The position numbers were made by a program, and so were the translations under genes. The notes beneath the pieces were generated by a model. It saw only the letters and a program-made list of their open reading frames with translations, was not told where the DNA came from and did no database searches. A DNA stretch of 64,000 nucleotides from Amphritea balenae (GTDB lineage Bacteria > Pseudomonadota > Gammaproteobacteria > Pseudomonadales > Balneatricaceae), in NCBI RefSeq assembly GCF_003858655.1, contig NZ_RQXV01000004.1, forward strand, positions 124,001 to 188,000, in the 5' to 3' direction. Shown here piece by piece: positions 53,436 to 62,978 of this stretch (within the stretch, counting starts at the first letter, position 1; each line of letters opens with the position of its first letter).

Positions 53436-54035
53436 TTAGCCTTCAGCTTTTGCGCCACGTGGAGCGTAAGTCTGAGCGATGCCTTGGTCACGGTCAGCGC
53501 CACGACGCAGTTGTACAATCTCAACACCAGCAGGCAGAGTGATGTCAGACAGGTGAATTACCTGACCCATCTCGATTTCAGCCAGATCAACTTCCAGTGC
53601 TTCTGGCAGTTTGTCAGCCAGGCAGCGCACTTTAGTAGTGTTCTGCTGTACAGCGTACTTAGCATTAGCTTTGCCCGCTGGAGACTTGTTGAAGTTGATG
53701 AAGTTCAGAGGAACAACGATTTCGATAGGCGTAGATTTAGTTACGCGCTGGAAATCGATGTGCAGAACTGAGTTACGTGCAGGGTGGCGCTGCAGATCTT
53801 TGATGATAACTTTTTCTTCTTTGCCTTCTAGTTCCATAGTCAGGATAGAAGAGAAGAAAGAAGGATCTTCAAGCTGCTTAACCAGTACGCGGTTTTCCAG
53901 AGAGATAGACACAGGCTTCTTGCGCTTGTCACCACCGTAAACTACAGCTGGAACAAAACCAGAATGACGCAGGCGGCGGCTCGCACCTTTCCCTTCGTCT
54001 TCGCGAGGCTGTGCATTCAATACAAAATCGGTCAT
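53436..54035 (-). CDS. rplY: 50S ribosomal protein bL25, long form with CTC-type C-terminal domain
   Basis: A 199-residue protein. Residues 1-95 are the 5S rRNA-binding L25 domain (LNAQPREDEGKGASRRLRHS, VIIKDLQRHPARNSVLHIDF). The rest is the beta-rich extension of the long bL25/CTC form, as in Pseudomonas; Escherichia coli has only the first domain. The gene follows a terminator-like leader hairpin that may control it. Confidence 0.96.
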   Translation of the reverse strand: MTDFVLNAQPREDEGKGASRRLRHSGFVPAVVYGGDKRKKPVSISLENRVLVKQLEDPSFFSSILTMELEGKEEKVIIKDLQRHPARNSVLHIDFQRVTKSTPIEIVVPLNFINFNKSPAGKANAKYAVQQNTTKVRCLADKLPEALEVDLAEIEMGQVIHLSDITLPAGVEIVQLRRGADRDQGIAQTYAPRGAKAEG

Positions 54036-54047
54036 TTTAATACCTAT

Positions 54048-54093
54048 AATAAAAACAAAACTGCAAGTACCTTGCGACCAGGTAATTGCAGTT
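54048..54093 (-). promoter_or_regulatory. Terminator-like leader hairpin of rplY (possible L25 leader/attenuator)
   Basis: A 13-base arm at 54059-54071 pairs with 54081-54093 (12 of 13 positions) around a 9-base loop. On the minus strand it is followed at once by TTTTGTTTTTATT and then the rplY start 13 bases on. It could end the prs transcript or act as an attenuator of rplY. L25 autoregulatory leaders have been described in gammaproteobacteria; that this is one is inference. Confidence 0.6.
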
Positions 54094-54150
54094 GGTTTAG
54101 TTAGCCCTTAATGGGCACGTTGCTCCTTCACAGGAGCCTGTATCAGTCAG

Positions 54151-54183
54151 TCCGCTAGTTATGCCTTGCGGCTAACTAGCGGA
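54151..54183 (-). other. Long hairpin between prs and rplY
   Basis: TCCGCTAGTTA (54151-54161) is a perfect inverted repeat of TAACTAGCGGA (54173-54183), an 11-bp stem with an 11-base loop. No T-run follows on the minus strand. A second perfect stem, GCTCCT/AGGAGC, lies just beyond at 54122-54137. Both belong to the 188-base spacer and may stabilise the prs 3' end or form part of the rplY leader. Confidence 0.5.
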
Positions 54184-54223
54184 TTATTTCAATGTTTTTG
54201 TTAAGCGGACTGTTGAGTCGGGC

Positions 54224-55168
54224 TTAACGGAACATTGCACTGATAGATTCTTCATTGCAGACGCGGCGTACCGCTTCTGCCAGCAATGGTGCCAGAGTCA
54301 GTTGACGGATCTGAGGACAATTCGCAGCTGCTTCAGACAGCGGAATTGTATCAGTCACAACCAGTTCATCCAGATCAGAGCCGGTAATGTTATTTATTGC
54401 AGCGCCAGACAGTACTGCGTGAGTTGCGTAAGCAACAACACGAGTAGCACCGTTTGCTTTCAGTGCTGAAGCTGCCTTACACAAGGTGCCGGCAGTGTCA
54501 CACATATCATCAACCAGGATGCAGGTACGTCCTTCAACGTCACCGATCAGGTTCATTACCTGCGCTTCATTAGCTTTTTCGCGGCGCTTATCGATGATTG
54601 CCAGGTCGCAGTCATCAAGCTGTTTAGCAACGGCGCGGGCGCGGACTACACCGCCTACATCAGGGGATACAACAATTGGATTCTCGTATTTCTGACGTGC
54701 GATCTCATCCAGTAGAACCGGAGAGCCGTATACGTTATCAACAGGGATATCAAAGAAACCCTGGATCTGATCGGCGTGCAGATCAACGGTCAGTACGCGG
54801 TCAATACCAACGCCTGCCAGCATGTCAGCAACGACTTTAGCGCTGATTGCTACGCGGGCAGAACGTGGTCGACGATCCTGACGGGCATAACCGTAGTAAG
54901 GAATTACTGCGGTAATACGGCTGGCGGATGCGCGACGCAGTGCGTCAGCCATCACAATCAGCTCCATCAGATTGTCATTTGTAGGTGCGCAAGTGGATTG
55001 CAGGATGAAAACATCCTTACCACGGGCGTTCTCATGAATCTCAACGCTGACTTCGCCATCGCTGAATTTAGTTACAGTGGCTTCTCCCATTGGGATGTCG
55101 AGGCGTTCAACGACTTTATTGGCAAGCTCTTGGTTAGCGTTACCAGTGAAAACCATCATTTTAGGCAC
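54224..55168 (-). CDS. prs: Ribose-phosphate pyrophosphokinase (PRPP synthetase)
   Basis: The enzyme makes PRPP from ribose 5-phosphate and ATP for nucleotide, histidine and tryptophan synthesis. Visible motifs: [54 protein letters not shown] and the PRPP-binding loop [13 protein letters not shown]. An ATG at 55237 would add a 23-residue extension unlike the family. The GTG at 55166-55168 gives (M)[10 protein letters not shown], matching the usual MPDMKLFAGNA start and the normal length (314 residues), and has AAGG eight bases upstream, so I prefer it. Confidence 0.95.
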   Translation of the reverse strand: MPKMMVFTGNANQELANKVVERLDIPMGEATVTKFSDGEVSVEIHENARGKDVFILQSTCAPTNDNLMELIVMADALRRASASRITAVIPYYGYARQDRRPRSARVAISAKVVADMLAGVGIDRVLTVDLHADQIQGFFDIPVDNVYGSPVLLDEIARQKYENPIVVSPDVGGVVRARAVAKQLDDCDLAIIDKRREKANEAQVMNLIGDVEGRTCILVDDMCDTAGTLCKAASALKANGATRVVAYATHAVLSGAAINNITGSDLDELVVTDTIPLSEAAANCPQIRQLTLAPLLAEAVRRVCNEESISAMFR

Positions 55169-55482
55169 GGCGTCTACCTTCTCGGATCTGCTGTCGTTTA
55201 ATTGAGATTCGTTTGTCGTATATGTCGGGGCTTGCACTCTAATTCAACCTCTTAGCGAAGGATCAGGTACCGCTGCCCGGCACATACTCTTAAACAGTGT
55301 AATTTAGTTAAATCTTTCAGGAGTGTTGGGCGTCAATCTTTACTACAGATTTAGCCTTTGAGTCCTGTATTCCATCTGTTAGATGCTTATATAGTGAGGA
55401 AAAGATAGCTGTGCATAACCGTAGGATTAAATCCTGTTATATGCTTAACCACCTATGCACACTATAAAAAGCTTATAAAAGA
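55169..55482 (-). other. Leader region of prs and 3' trailer of tRNA-Gln; no gene
   Basis: The 314-base gap holds no recognisable gene. Near the tRNA end, 55411-55460 has nested inverted repeats (GTGCATA/TATGCAC and AGGAT/ATCCT), a structured trailer on the minus strand. I see no convincing PurR operator. ispE, often found in this interval, is absent. Confidence 0.4.
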
Positions 55483-55557
55483 TGGCTGGGGTAGCAGGAT
55501 TTGAACCTGCGCATGACGAGATCAAAACCCGTTGCCTTACCGCTTGGCGATACCCCA
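55483..55557 (-). tRNA. tRNA-Gln (TTG), copy 3
   Basis: Identical over 75 nt to the two copies near 51 kb. It lies between lolB and prs, in the same place as a tRNA-Gln in Pseudomonas, and is probably the ancestral copy. The flank TAAAAGA next to its 3' end is shared with copy 2. Confidence 0.95.
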
Positions 55558-55654
55558 GTAACTGTTCATTGCCGGCTTAGGCCGCAAATGAGGCGCACAT
55601 TTTCCCGGAAGCGCTGACTAAAGTCAAACAAATGGAAGGGCAAATCAATGCTTT

Positions 55655-56260
55655 TCAGTGCAGAATTTGCCACTCTTTAGCTACGATCGTGATGCGCAGA
55701 TCATCACGATTTATGGTGAGCTTTCCTGGTAATTGATAACCACTCTGCTCGGTAAATCTTAAGTAATTGATTTGCCAGTTATTCTGAGTGATTTTTTCAG
55801 GCAGTTCCTGGCTCAGACTCAACTCGAATGGTGTGCCGGGTGCCGGGACTCCTTTAACCCAGTAAAGAAGTTCTCGTACCGGGAATTGCCAACCCAGCGT
55901 TTGCTCCATGAGTAGCTCGGGAGAGGGGGCCCAGATAGGTTTCTCACCGGCGACATCGATAGTGATACCTGCACCGTTACCTTCAATACGTGCGCCGCCC
56001 TGACCCAGTGGTCCTGTCAGTTCTATCTCATAGTGCTGTTGTAATTGTTGCCAATAGAGGCTGGCGCTACTGTTGTCAGTGGCCGTGCGGATGCCAATTT
56101 TACCTTTTAAACGCCACCGCTCAGCAGCCAGTATCATGGCTTGCTGTTGCTGCCAGGGACGCTGATTGAGCGCTGTGTCGACCTCTTCTGTGGGCGTCAG
56201 GTTTAAAGCGGAACAGCCACTAAGCAGAATAATGAATAGTACAAATAAGCTTCGAAACAT
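55655..56260 (-). CDS. lolB: Outer-membrane lipoprotein LolB
   Basis: A 201-residue lipoprotein with signal peptide and lipobox LLSGC (Cys16). It receives lipoproteins from LolA and inserts them into the outer membrane. Family features include WRLKGKIGIRTATDNSSASL, YEIELTGPLGQGGARIEG, LLYWVKGVPAPG and a C-terminal RDDLRITIVAKEW strand. The start lies 11 bases after the TPR gene, so the two are co-transcribed. Confidence 0.93.
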   Translation of the reverse strand: MFRSLFVLFIILLSGCSALNLTPTEEVDTALNQRPWQQQQAMILAAERWRLKGKIGIRTATDNSSASLYWQQLQQHYEIELTGPLGQGGARIEGNGAGITIDVAGEKPIWAPSPELLMEQTLGWQFPVRELLYWVKGVPAPGTPFELSLSQELPEKITQNNWQINYLRFTEQSGYQLPGKLTINRDDLRITIVAKEWQILH

Positions 56261-56271
56261 TACTGTAGCCT

Positions 56272-57990
56272 CTAGCGTGGCGCGTTGATGGCGCTGGCGG
56301 CATCGATCAAAAACTCATTGTCCGGGTGTTTCAGCAGTTCTTGCTGAAGCAGGTCGAGCGCTTGCTGTTCCTGCCCTGCAGCGTGGTAAGCCTGGATCAG
56401 GTGACTGCTGACTTCAGGATCGGGGAACGCATCCCAGGCCTGTTTCAGAAAGCTGATAGAATCCCGGGCTTTACCCTGCTTGTATAGAATCCAGCCCATG
56501 CTGTCGAGGATGGCCGGATCCTGAGGGTTTAACTGGTGCGCTTTACTGATAAGGTCAAAAGCTTCATCGAGTCGATCGGTATAAATGGTCAGGGTATAGC
56601 CCAGTGCATTCAGAGCCATACTATTATCTGGTTCTAGCTCTAATACCTGACGCAGATCTTTCTCTATCAGGCTGATATCCTGCGGATCCAGTGTCATTGC
56701 TCTGGTATAAAGCAGATTAATATCGTTGTTATGTTGCTGTAATGCTTCATCCAGCAGACTGAGAGCACTGCTTTTACTATCGTGAAGATTGAGCCATTCA
56801 GCTTCAAGCACATATAGCTGAATGCTTATTTCCGGTAAGGAGCTACGGCCTTCCTGCATAATGGTCTGTAATCGGGACTGATTGTCGGGATGATCCAGCA
56901 GGGAAGATATCCGGCTGAAGGACTGCATGATGTTATTGCTGTCTCTGACCTTAAGGAAATGCTCAATTGCCAGTTCAGTGTTTTTCTCGCGCTGTTCTAT
57001 TAGCCCGAGATAGTAGTGTGGAGTCGAATTGTTAGGGTAACGTTCCAACAGATCTTCCATTATGGCCCGGCTCTGATCGATCTGCTTGTTTTCAAGCAGT
57101 AGAAGAGCAACATAAAAACTCAGCTGAGGTTCGTCAGGAAAGCTATCGTTCAGAAGTTGAGCTTGTTGGCTGGCTTTTTTAATCTGATCTGATTGAAACA
57201 GCAGCTGCACATAAAGGGTGAATAGCTGTTGGTCAGCTTGTTCGCTGTCTAGCTGAGGCTCTATCAGCCGAATGGCTTGTTTGTATTTATTCTGTATGCG
57301 GAGTAACTCGGCTTTTTGAAATAGTGCTGCTTTGTGGCTTTTGTCCAGCGCCAGGGCCTGGTCAAAACTATCGAACGCCAGCTCTGGTTTACCCAGGTTT
57401 TTATAAAGTATGCCCAGCGTTGTCTGTAACTCAGCACTATTGTTTTGCTGTTTATGTTCTTTAAGCAGCTGAATGTAAGCTTGTGTTTCTTCCGGACTAA
57501 GCTGGTCTGCCTGAGAATTAATGATTAACAAAGACTGCTTATCAGAGTGTTTTAGTGCTTTGCGTAGTAGGGGCAGGGCAGCACTGAAGTCGCCTTTTCT
57601 CAGTAATAAACTGGCTGAGATCTGGTAAGGCTCAGAGTTTTCAGGTTCGGCCTGTTGCCAGAGAGAGCTTGCCAGAAGTAACTCGTCCTCTCGTTGCAGG
57701 TACTGCGCGATATGGGTGGCACGCTTGGCTATAGCTGCATCACCGGTTAATTGCGCCTGATGAAGATAGTTCTCCAGCGACAGATCGAAGTTTTTTCGCT
57801 GTCCCGCCATCTCGGCAACGATCAGTTCATACAGGGTTTCCCGGTTTAGTTCACCGGGCTGATATTCTACATTGGAAAGCGGGATGACAGAGGTGGTCTG
57901 AGTATCCTGATTTTGCATACTGCTACAGCCGCTTAGTAATGCGGTTGCTAATGCTGTAGTAACGATAGTCGCGATAAAAGGTGCTTTCAT
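56272..57990 (-). CDS. TPR-repeat lipoprotein
   Basis: A 572-residue protein with a lipoprotein signal (LLSGC, Cys22) and many tetratricopeptide repeats (for example ELQTTLGILYKNLGKPELAFDSFDQALALD and DPAILDSMGWILYKQGKARD in part). The same gene lies upstream of lolB in Pseudomonas (PA4667). Its role is not established; TPR lipoproteins usually scaffold envelope complexes, and a part in outer-membrane assembly is a guess. Confidence 0.88.
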   Translation of the reverse strand: MKAPFIATIVTTALATALLSGCSSMQNQDTQTTSVIPLSNVEYQPGELNRETLYELIVAEMAGQRKNFDLSLENYLHQAQLTGDAAIAKRATHIAQYLQREDELLLASSLWQQAEPENSEPYQISASLLLRKGDFSAALPLLRKALKHSDKQSLLIINSQADQLSPEETQAYIQLLKEHKQQNNSAELQTTLGILYKNLGKPELAFDSFDQALALDKSHKAALFQKAELLRIQNKYKQAIRLIEPQLDSEQADQQLFTLYVQLLFQSDQIKKASQQAQLLNDSFPDEPQLSFYVALLLLENKQIDQSRAIMEDLLERYPNNSTPHYYLGLIEQREKNTELAIEHFLKVRDSNNIMQSFSRISSLLDHPDNQSRLQTIMQEGRSSLPEISIQLYVLEAEWLNLHDSKSSALSLLDEALQQHNNDINLLYTRAMTLDPQDISLIEKDLRQVLELEPDNSMALNALGYTLTIYTDRLDEAFDLISKAHQLNPQDPAILDSMGWILYKQGKARDSISFLKQAWDAFPDPEVSSHLIQAYHAAGQEQQALDLLQQELLKHPDNEFLIDAASAINAPR

Positions 57991-58157
57991 TTAGCTGTTC
58001 TTGTGCTTCACAAAGGTAGATGGCTCCACTATAGATGAATCCCCTGTCGCTTGTCATATATTGGCCTGCTAAGGGAGAAATATTAGTGATTTGGTGTGCT
58101 TCGATTGCAAGTATGTCGAAAAAGGCAAAAAAATTGATCTGATCCGGGTTGGGATTT

Positions 58158-58186
58158 TTAACCTTTCAGTTAATAAAGTGTATCAT
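58158..58186 (+). promoter_or_regulatory. Candidate promoter of hemA
   Basis: TTAACC (58158-58163) and TATCAT (58181-58186) stand 17 bases apart, 37 bases upstream of the preferred hemA ATG. The -35 match is weak (four of six). Confidence 0.35.
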
Positions 58187-58222
58187 TACGCGCTTATTCA
58201 GATCTGGATGTTGTTTTCCTCT

Positions 58223-59491
58223 ATGGCTTTGCTCGCGTTAGGTATTAATCACAAGACGGCTTCAGTTTCGGTTCGCGAGAAAGTTGCTTTCGCACCGGAA
58301 CAGATGGCGGATGCACTGGCACAGGCCTGCGAGCTGGCTCACTTGAAAGAAGTTGCCATTCTCTCGACCTGTAATCGTACTGAATTGTATTGCTCTACAG
58401 AGCTTGAAGGTACCCGGGCTCTGTTGGAGTGGCTGGGTGGTTATCATGAGCTAGACCCTGATGAACTTCAGAGTTGTAGCTATGCATTCTGGGGGCAGGA
58501 AGCTGCCCAGCATATGATGCGTGTTGCCAGTGGCCTGGATTCTATGGTGTTAGGTGAACCCCAGATCCTTGGACAGCTAAAGTCCTGCTATGCAGTATCC
58601 CAGGATACGGGTGTGGTAGGGGCGGAACTGGCCAGGTTGTTCCAACAAACCTTTGCTGTCGCTAAGAAGGTTCGCACAGATACGGCTATTGGCGAAAACC
58701 CGGTGTCGGTTGCTTATGCTTCGGTGAGTTTGGCGCAGCATATCTTTGCTGATCTGAGCGATAGTAAAGCACTGCTTATCGGCGCCGGTGAAACGATAGA
58801 ACTGGTTGCCCGTCACCTTTCAGAAGCGGGTGTTCAGCAGATGACCGTGGCTAACCGTACTTTGGTTCGGGCCGAAGCTCTGGCTGAAGAATTTAGTGCA
58901 AAAGCGATTCTACTGGGTGATATCCCGGAAGCGTTGGAAGATGCTGATATTGTGATTGCCTCTACTGCCAGTCAGTTGCCTATTTTGGGTAAAGGTGCAG
59001 TGGAGTCAGCGCTTAAGAAACGTAAACATCGCCCTATCTTTATGGTTGATATCGCTGTGCCGCGGGATATTGAGCCTGAGGTTGCTGAGCTGGATGACGT
59101 CTACCTTTATACCGTCGATGACCTGAAAGAGGTTATTGAAGAGAATGTCCGCAGTCGTGAAAGTGCAGCCCGTGAAGCGGAAACGATGGTTGAAGCGGGG
59201 GCGGTTGATTTCATGCGCCAGCTGCGCGCTCTGGGTGCTGTTGAAACCGTGATGGCGGTGCGACAACAGGGCGAACAACTTAAAAATGTTGAATTAGAAA
59301 AAGCCCTGCGACAATTGCAGAACGGCAAATCAGCCGAAGATGTGCTGAATAACCTTGCCCGTGGACTCACTAATAAATTACTTCATACGCCGACCGTACA
59401 GCTGCGTAAAGCCAGTGCTGAAGGGCGTGAAGACTATCTCGAGATGGCGCAGGATCTGTTTCAGCTATCCGAATTAAAAAAAGAAGACTGA
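58223..59491 (+). CDS. hemA: Glutamyl-tRNA reductase
   Basis: The enzyme reduces Glu-tRNA to glutamate-1-semialdehyde, the first committed step of tetrapyrrole synthesis by the C5 pathway. The open frame extends upstream to 58091, but the ATG at 58223 gives [20 protein letters not shown], the family N-terminus, places the catalytic cysteine at residue 50 ([10 protein letters not shown]) and gives the usual length (422). Other motifs: [36 protein letters not shown] (NADPH site), [11 protein letters not shown]. It heads a hemA-prfA-prmC-moeB run. Confidence 0.96.
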   Translation: MALLALGINHKTASVSVREKVAFAPEQMADALAQACELAHLKEVAILSTCNRTELYCSTELEGTRALLEWLGGYHELDPDELQSCSYAFWGQEAAQHMMRVASGLDSMVLGEPQILGQLKSCYAVSQDTGVVGAELARLFQQTFAVAKKVRTDTAIGENPVSVAYASVSLAQHIFADLSDSKALLIGAGETIELVARHLSEAGVQQMTVANRTLVRAEALAEEFSAKAILLGDIPEALEDADIVIASTASQLPILGKGAVESALKKRKHRPIFMVDIAVPRDIEPEVAELDDVYLYTVDDLKEVIEENVRSRESAAREAETMVEAGAVDFMRQLRALGAVETVMAVRQQGEQLKNVELEKALRQLQNGKSAEDVLNNLARGLTNKLLHTPTVQLRKASAEGREDYLEMAQDLFQLSELKKED

Positions 59492-59497
59492 TTAGTA

Positions 59498-60586
59498 ATG
59501 AAAGAATCTATTGCCCTGAAGCTAGAAACCCTGGCTGATCGTTTTGAAGAACTGGCTGCTCTGTTGGGTGACGCAGGGGTGATCTCCGATCAGGATAAGT
59601 TTCGCGCCTATTCGATGGAGTATGCCGAGCTGGAGCCGGTGGTGAATTGTTTCCAGTCTTATCAGTCAGCTCAGGGAGACCTTGAAGAAGCTCAGTTGAT
59701 GCTGGAAGACTCTGACCCTGATATGCGGGAGATGGCGAAAGAGGAGTTTTCTGAAGCCAAAGAGAGCATTGAAACCCTGGCGCAGGAACTGCAGATTCTG
59801 CTGTTACCGAAAGACCCTAATGATGCCCGGAACGTCTTTTTGGAAGTACGTGCTGGTACCGGTGGCGACGAAGCGGCGATCTTTTCCGGTGATCTGCTAC
59901 GGATGTATAGCCGTTATGCAGAAAACCAGGGCTGGAAGATTGAAGTTGTCAGTGCTAACGAAGGTGAGCATGGTGGCTTTAAAGAGGTTATCGCGCGTAT
60001 TGTTGGTCAGGAAGTGTATTCCCGGCTTAAGTTCGAATCCGGTGCTCACCGGGTGCAGCGGGTTCCTGAAACTGAATCTCAGGGTCGTATTCATACCTCT
60101 GCCTGTACTGTTGCAGTCATGCCTGAGATGGATGAAGTCAGTGATATCGCGATCAATAAAGCTGATTTGCGGGTTGATACCTTCCGGGCCTCTGGCGCAG
60201 GTGGACAGCACGTCAACAAAACTGATTCTGCGATTCGTCTGACTCATATCCCGACTGGGGTGGTAGTGGAATGTCAGGAAGAGCGTTCACAGCATAAGAA
60301 CCGGGCCAAGGCGATGTCATTATTGGCGTCTCGTTTACAAGCCGCGGAGCAGGAAAAGCATGCCGCTGAACAGGCCAGTACCCGTAAATCACTGGTCGGT
60401 AGTGGTGACCGTTCTGAGCGTATTCGTACCTATAACTATCCTCAGGGTCGGGTAACCGATCACCGTATTAACCTGACGCTGTATAAATTGCAGGAAGTGA
60501 TGGAAGGTGCACTGGGTCAGATAGTTGATCCGTTGGTCAACGAGTATCAGGCTGAGCAGCTGGGTGCCCTGTCTGACGGCGATTAA
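59498..60586 (+). CDS. prfA: Peptide chain release factor 1
   Basis: A 362-residue factor that ends translation at UAA and UAG. The peptide anticodon-type motif PET is in [12 protein letters not shown] and the GGQ hydrolysis loop is [10 protein letters not shown] (Gly235-Gly236-Gln237). The start lies six bases after the hemA stop, with AAGAAG as ribosome binding site. PrmC, encoded next, methylates the GGQ glutamine. Confidence 0.97.
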   Translation: MKESIALKLETLADRFEELAALLGDAGVISDQDKFRAYSMEYAELEPVVNCFQSYQSAQGDLEEAQLMLEDSDPDMREMAKEEFSEAKESIETLAQELQILLLPKDPNDARNVFLEVRAGTGGDEAAIFSGDLLRMYSRYAENQGWKIEVVSANEGEHGGFKEVIARIVGQEVYSRLKFESGAHRVQRVPETESQGRIHTSACTVAVMPEMDEVSDIAINKADLRVDTFRASGAGGQHVNKTDSAIRLTHIPTGVVVECQEERSQHKNRAKAMSLLASRLQAAEQEKHAAEQASTRKSLVGSGDRSERIRTYNYPQGRVTDHRINLTLYKLQEVMEGALGQIVDPLVNEYQAEQLGALSDGD

Positions 60587-60610
60587 TCGATTGTCCATGA
60601 ATGCTTTGTT

Positions 60611-61441
60611 ATGAATATTTCTGAAGCGATAGCATGTCATAGTCGGCTTGTCGGGCTGAGTGATAGCCCGCAGGCGGATGTAGAATTGCTGCTATGCCAT
60701 GTATGTCAGCGTTCACGAACCTTCTTCTTTACTCATCCTGAATATCAGTTATCCGAGACTGAAGCCGAAAGCTTTGAGTCGTTGCTGAAGCGACGCGAGT
60801 CGGGTGAGCCGGTGGCTCATCTGACCGGTAGCCGGGGATTCTGGACTCTGGATCTTGATGTAACTCCTTCGACACTGATTCCCCGTGCAGATACTGAATG
60901 TCTGGTAGAAAAAGCACTGGAACTTATTCCACATTCTACGGCCAGAGTATTAGATCTGGGTACCGGTACCGGTGCGATTGCTCTGGCGCTGGCATCGGAA
61001 TGCCCGGCCTGGCAGGTTACTGGTATTGACCTTGTGGCTGAGGCCGCATCACTGGCAGAACAGAACCGTAATCGGTTGGGGCTTAACAATGTCACTATCC
61101 TTGAAGGTAGCTGGTTTGAGCCTGTTGATGGGCAGTATGAACTGATTGTCAGTAATCCTCCCTATATCGATCCGCAAGATCCTCATCTGCAACAGGGAGA
61201 TGTGCGTTTTGAACCACTGAGCGCCTTGATAGCGGATGAAAATGGATTAGCGGATATCCGCTATATTGCTACAACGGCAAGACAGTATCTGAGTGATGGT
61301 GGCAAGCTGTTATTTGAACATGGTTATGATCAAACGGCGGCGGTGCAGGAAATATTAAAACAGCTGAATTACACAGAGATTGATTCGGCGCAGGACTATG
61401 GCGGCAATGACCGTATAACATGGGCAACCTGGTCTGGATAA
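60611..61441 (+). CDS. prmC: Release factor glutamine methyltransferase PrmC
   Basis: A 276-residue SAM-dependent enzyme that N5-methylates the GGQ glutamine of release factors. It has a helical N-terminal domain, the SAM motif VLDLGTGTGAIALALA and the NPPY substrate motif (Asn182-Pro-Pro-Tyr185, VSNPPYIDPQD). Length and position behind prfA are typical. Confidence 0.96.
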   Translation: MNISEAIACHSRLVGLSDSPQADVELLLCHVCQRSRTFFFTHPEYQLSETEAESFESLLKRRESGEPVAHLTGSRGFWTLDLDVTPSTLIPRADTECLVEKALELIPHSTARVLDLGTGTGAIALALASECPAWQVTGIDLVAEAASLAEQNRNRLGLNNVTILEGSWFEPVDGQYELIVSNPPYIDPQDPHLQQGDVRFEPLSALIADENGLADIRYIATTARQYLSDGGKLLFEHGYDQTAAVQEILKQLNYTEIDSAQDYGGNDRITWATWSG

Positions 61442-61513
61442 AATTTTAACGGGATTTTGAGTGTTTTTTTAATCGGTTTACCCGTTAAAAAGCTGATAAA
61501 GAGAATAAGAATA

Positions 61514-62281
61514 ATGCTGAACGATGAACAGCTGCTGCGCTATAGCCGGCAGATTATGTTGCCAGAAATTGAGATTGCAGGTCAGGAAGCCTGGCTGAAT
61601 GCCACTGTACTGATCATCGGTGTGGGCGGTTTGGGTAGCCCGGTTGCTATGTATCTTGCTGCCGCCGGAGTAGGGCGACTGATACTGGTAGATGATGATG
61701 AGGTTGAACTGACTAATCTGCAGCGTCAGATAGTGCACCGTACCTCCACCATCGGCCAGTCAAAAGTTGCGTCTGCTAAACAGACATTATCCGAACTTAA
61801 TCCTGATACCGATGTCATTACAATCGATCGACGCTTATCGGATTCTGAATTGGAACAGCAGGTTTCAAAAGCGGACCTGGTGCTGGATTGTACAGATAAT
61901 TTTTCAACTCGCTTCACCGTGAATGATGCTTGTGTGAAGCACCGTAAACCACTGGTGTCTGGTGCGGCTATTCGCCTGGAAGGTCAGGTTGCGGTGTTTG
62001 ATTCCCGCCAGGATGATGCGCCCTGTTACCGTTGCCTTTATCGTGATGGCAGCGATGAAAACCTGACCTGTTCTGAGAGCGGTGTTTTGGCGCCATTAGT
62101 CGGTATTATCGGCTCGGTACAGGCGATGGAAGCATTAAAGGTGCTGGCAGATGTGGGTGAGCCGCTGGTCGGAAAATTATTACTTTTAGATGGTCGCTAT
62201 ATGGACTGGCGAACGCTCAAACTACGACGGGATCCGGAATGTCCTTGTTGTGGTCAACTACAAAAGCAAAAGGAGCAGTAA
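61514..62281 (+). CDS. moeB: E1-like adenylyltransferase MoeB/ThiF family
   Basis: A 255-residue enzyme that adenylates the C-terminal glycine of a sulfur-carrier protein (MoaD or ThiS type). It has the nucleotide motif GVGGLGS (36-42), DDDEVELTNLQRQI with the catalytic Arg, LDCTDNFSTRF and two zinc-binding CxxC pairs (CYRC, CPCC). The open frame extends to a TTG at 61457, but the ATG at 61514 gives the family start MLNDEQLLRYSRQIMLPEI and is preceded by AAAGAGA. MoeB is favoured over ThiF by its place behind prmC, as in Pseudomonas, but this is not certain. Confidence 0.88.
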   Translation: MLNDEQLLRYSRQIMLPEIEIAGQEAWLNATVLIIGVGGLGSPVAMYLAAAGVGRLILVDDDEVELTNLQRQIVHRTSTIGQSKVASAKQTLSELNPDTDVITIDRRLSDSELEQQVSKADLVLDCTDNFSTRFTVNDACVKHRKPLVSGAAIRLEGQVAVFDSRQDDAPCYRCLYRDGSDENLTCSESGVLAPLVGIIGSVQAMEALKVLADVGEPLVGKLLLLDGRYMDWRTLKLRRDPECPCCGQLQKQKEQ

Positions 62282-62284
62282 TAG

Positions 62285-62680
62285 ATGGAAACTATTCGTC
62301 GGGTATTAGAAACCAGTAAAACCATTGCTATGGTGGGTGCGAGTCCAAAATCTCACCGGGCCAGTAATCAGGTTATGCATTTTTTACTCTCTAAAGGCTA
62401 CAACGTCATTCCGGTTAATCCGATGAAGATTGGCGAAACTATCCATGGTCGGGAAGTTGTGGCATCGTTGGCTGATATTAAAGAGCCGATCGATATGGTC
62501 GATATTTTCCGTAACTCTGCTGAAGCGGGCGACGTTGTGGATGAAGCCATTCAGGTAAACGCAAAGGCTGTCTGGATGCAGTTAGGTGTTATTAATGAGA
62601 TGGCGGCAGAAAAGGCTGAAGCGGCCGGACTGGAAGTCGTTATGGATCGTTGTCCTGCTATTGAAATTCCCCGCCTCTGA
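62285..62680 (+). CDS. CoA-binding domain protein (YccU-like)
   Basis: A 131-residue Rossmann-fold protein of the CoA_binding family: [81 protein letters not shown] and VMDRCPAIE. Members bind CoA; their physiological role is poorly known. It starts three bases after moeB and is probably co-transcribed. Confidence 0.9.
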   Translation: METIRRVLETSKTIAMVGASPKSHRASNQVMHFLLSKGYNVIPVNPMKIGETIHGREVVASLADIKEPIDMVDIFRNSAEAGDVVDEAIQVNAKAVWMQLGVINEMAAEKAEAAGLEVVMDRCPAIEIPRL

Positions 62681-62978
62681 TCTGATTCTTTTGCCGTTGT
62701 TTTTTATAGCTGAGGGCTAAGCACTTTAATTAAGTACTTTAATTAAGCCCCTCAGCTAAGTTCTTCATTAAACTCTTCAATTAAGGACTTAACTAAGACT
62801 CTCAGCTAAGTCCTTAACTAAGACTCTCAATTAAGCCTCTCAGTTAAATTCTCTGTTAATTCTTATACTTCAATTCAATTAGCCGTGTGGTGATCTGAAT
62901 TCAGAAGCATTGTACTGGTGCCATTTCATGCGAGCGCTACAATAGTTGCTTTTGTTTAAGCTTAAAGGGTGAAGTGTA
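62681..62978. repeat. Intergenic cluster of 12-13-bp direct repeats
   Basis: Positions 62719-62870 hold twelve head-to-tail units of 12 or 13 bases beginning AAG (sometimes AAA or AAT) with consensus near AAGNCTCTCAAYT, for example AAGACTCTCAGCT (62795) and AAGACTCTCAATT (62820). Two 25-base double units (62783-62807, 62808-62832) match at 21 positions. Inverted repeats are layered on top (TAGCTGAGGGCT at 62707 with AGCCCCTCAGCTA at 62746). Frequent stop codons rule out coding. The promoter of the RidA gene probably lies in the last 100 bases. Confidence 0.75.

Noticed and set aside
55169-55260. ACAAACGAATCT near the prs start, considered as a PurR operator
   Set aside because: Too few matches to the PurR consensus ACGCAAACGTTTNCNT and no symmetry.
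58091-58222. 44-residue N-terminal extension of HemA from the upstream start at 58091
   Set aside because: The extension contains the predicted promoter, lacks family similarity and would move catalytic Cys50 out of its normal place.
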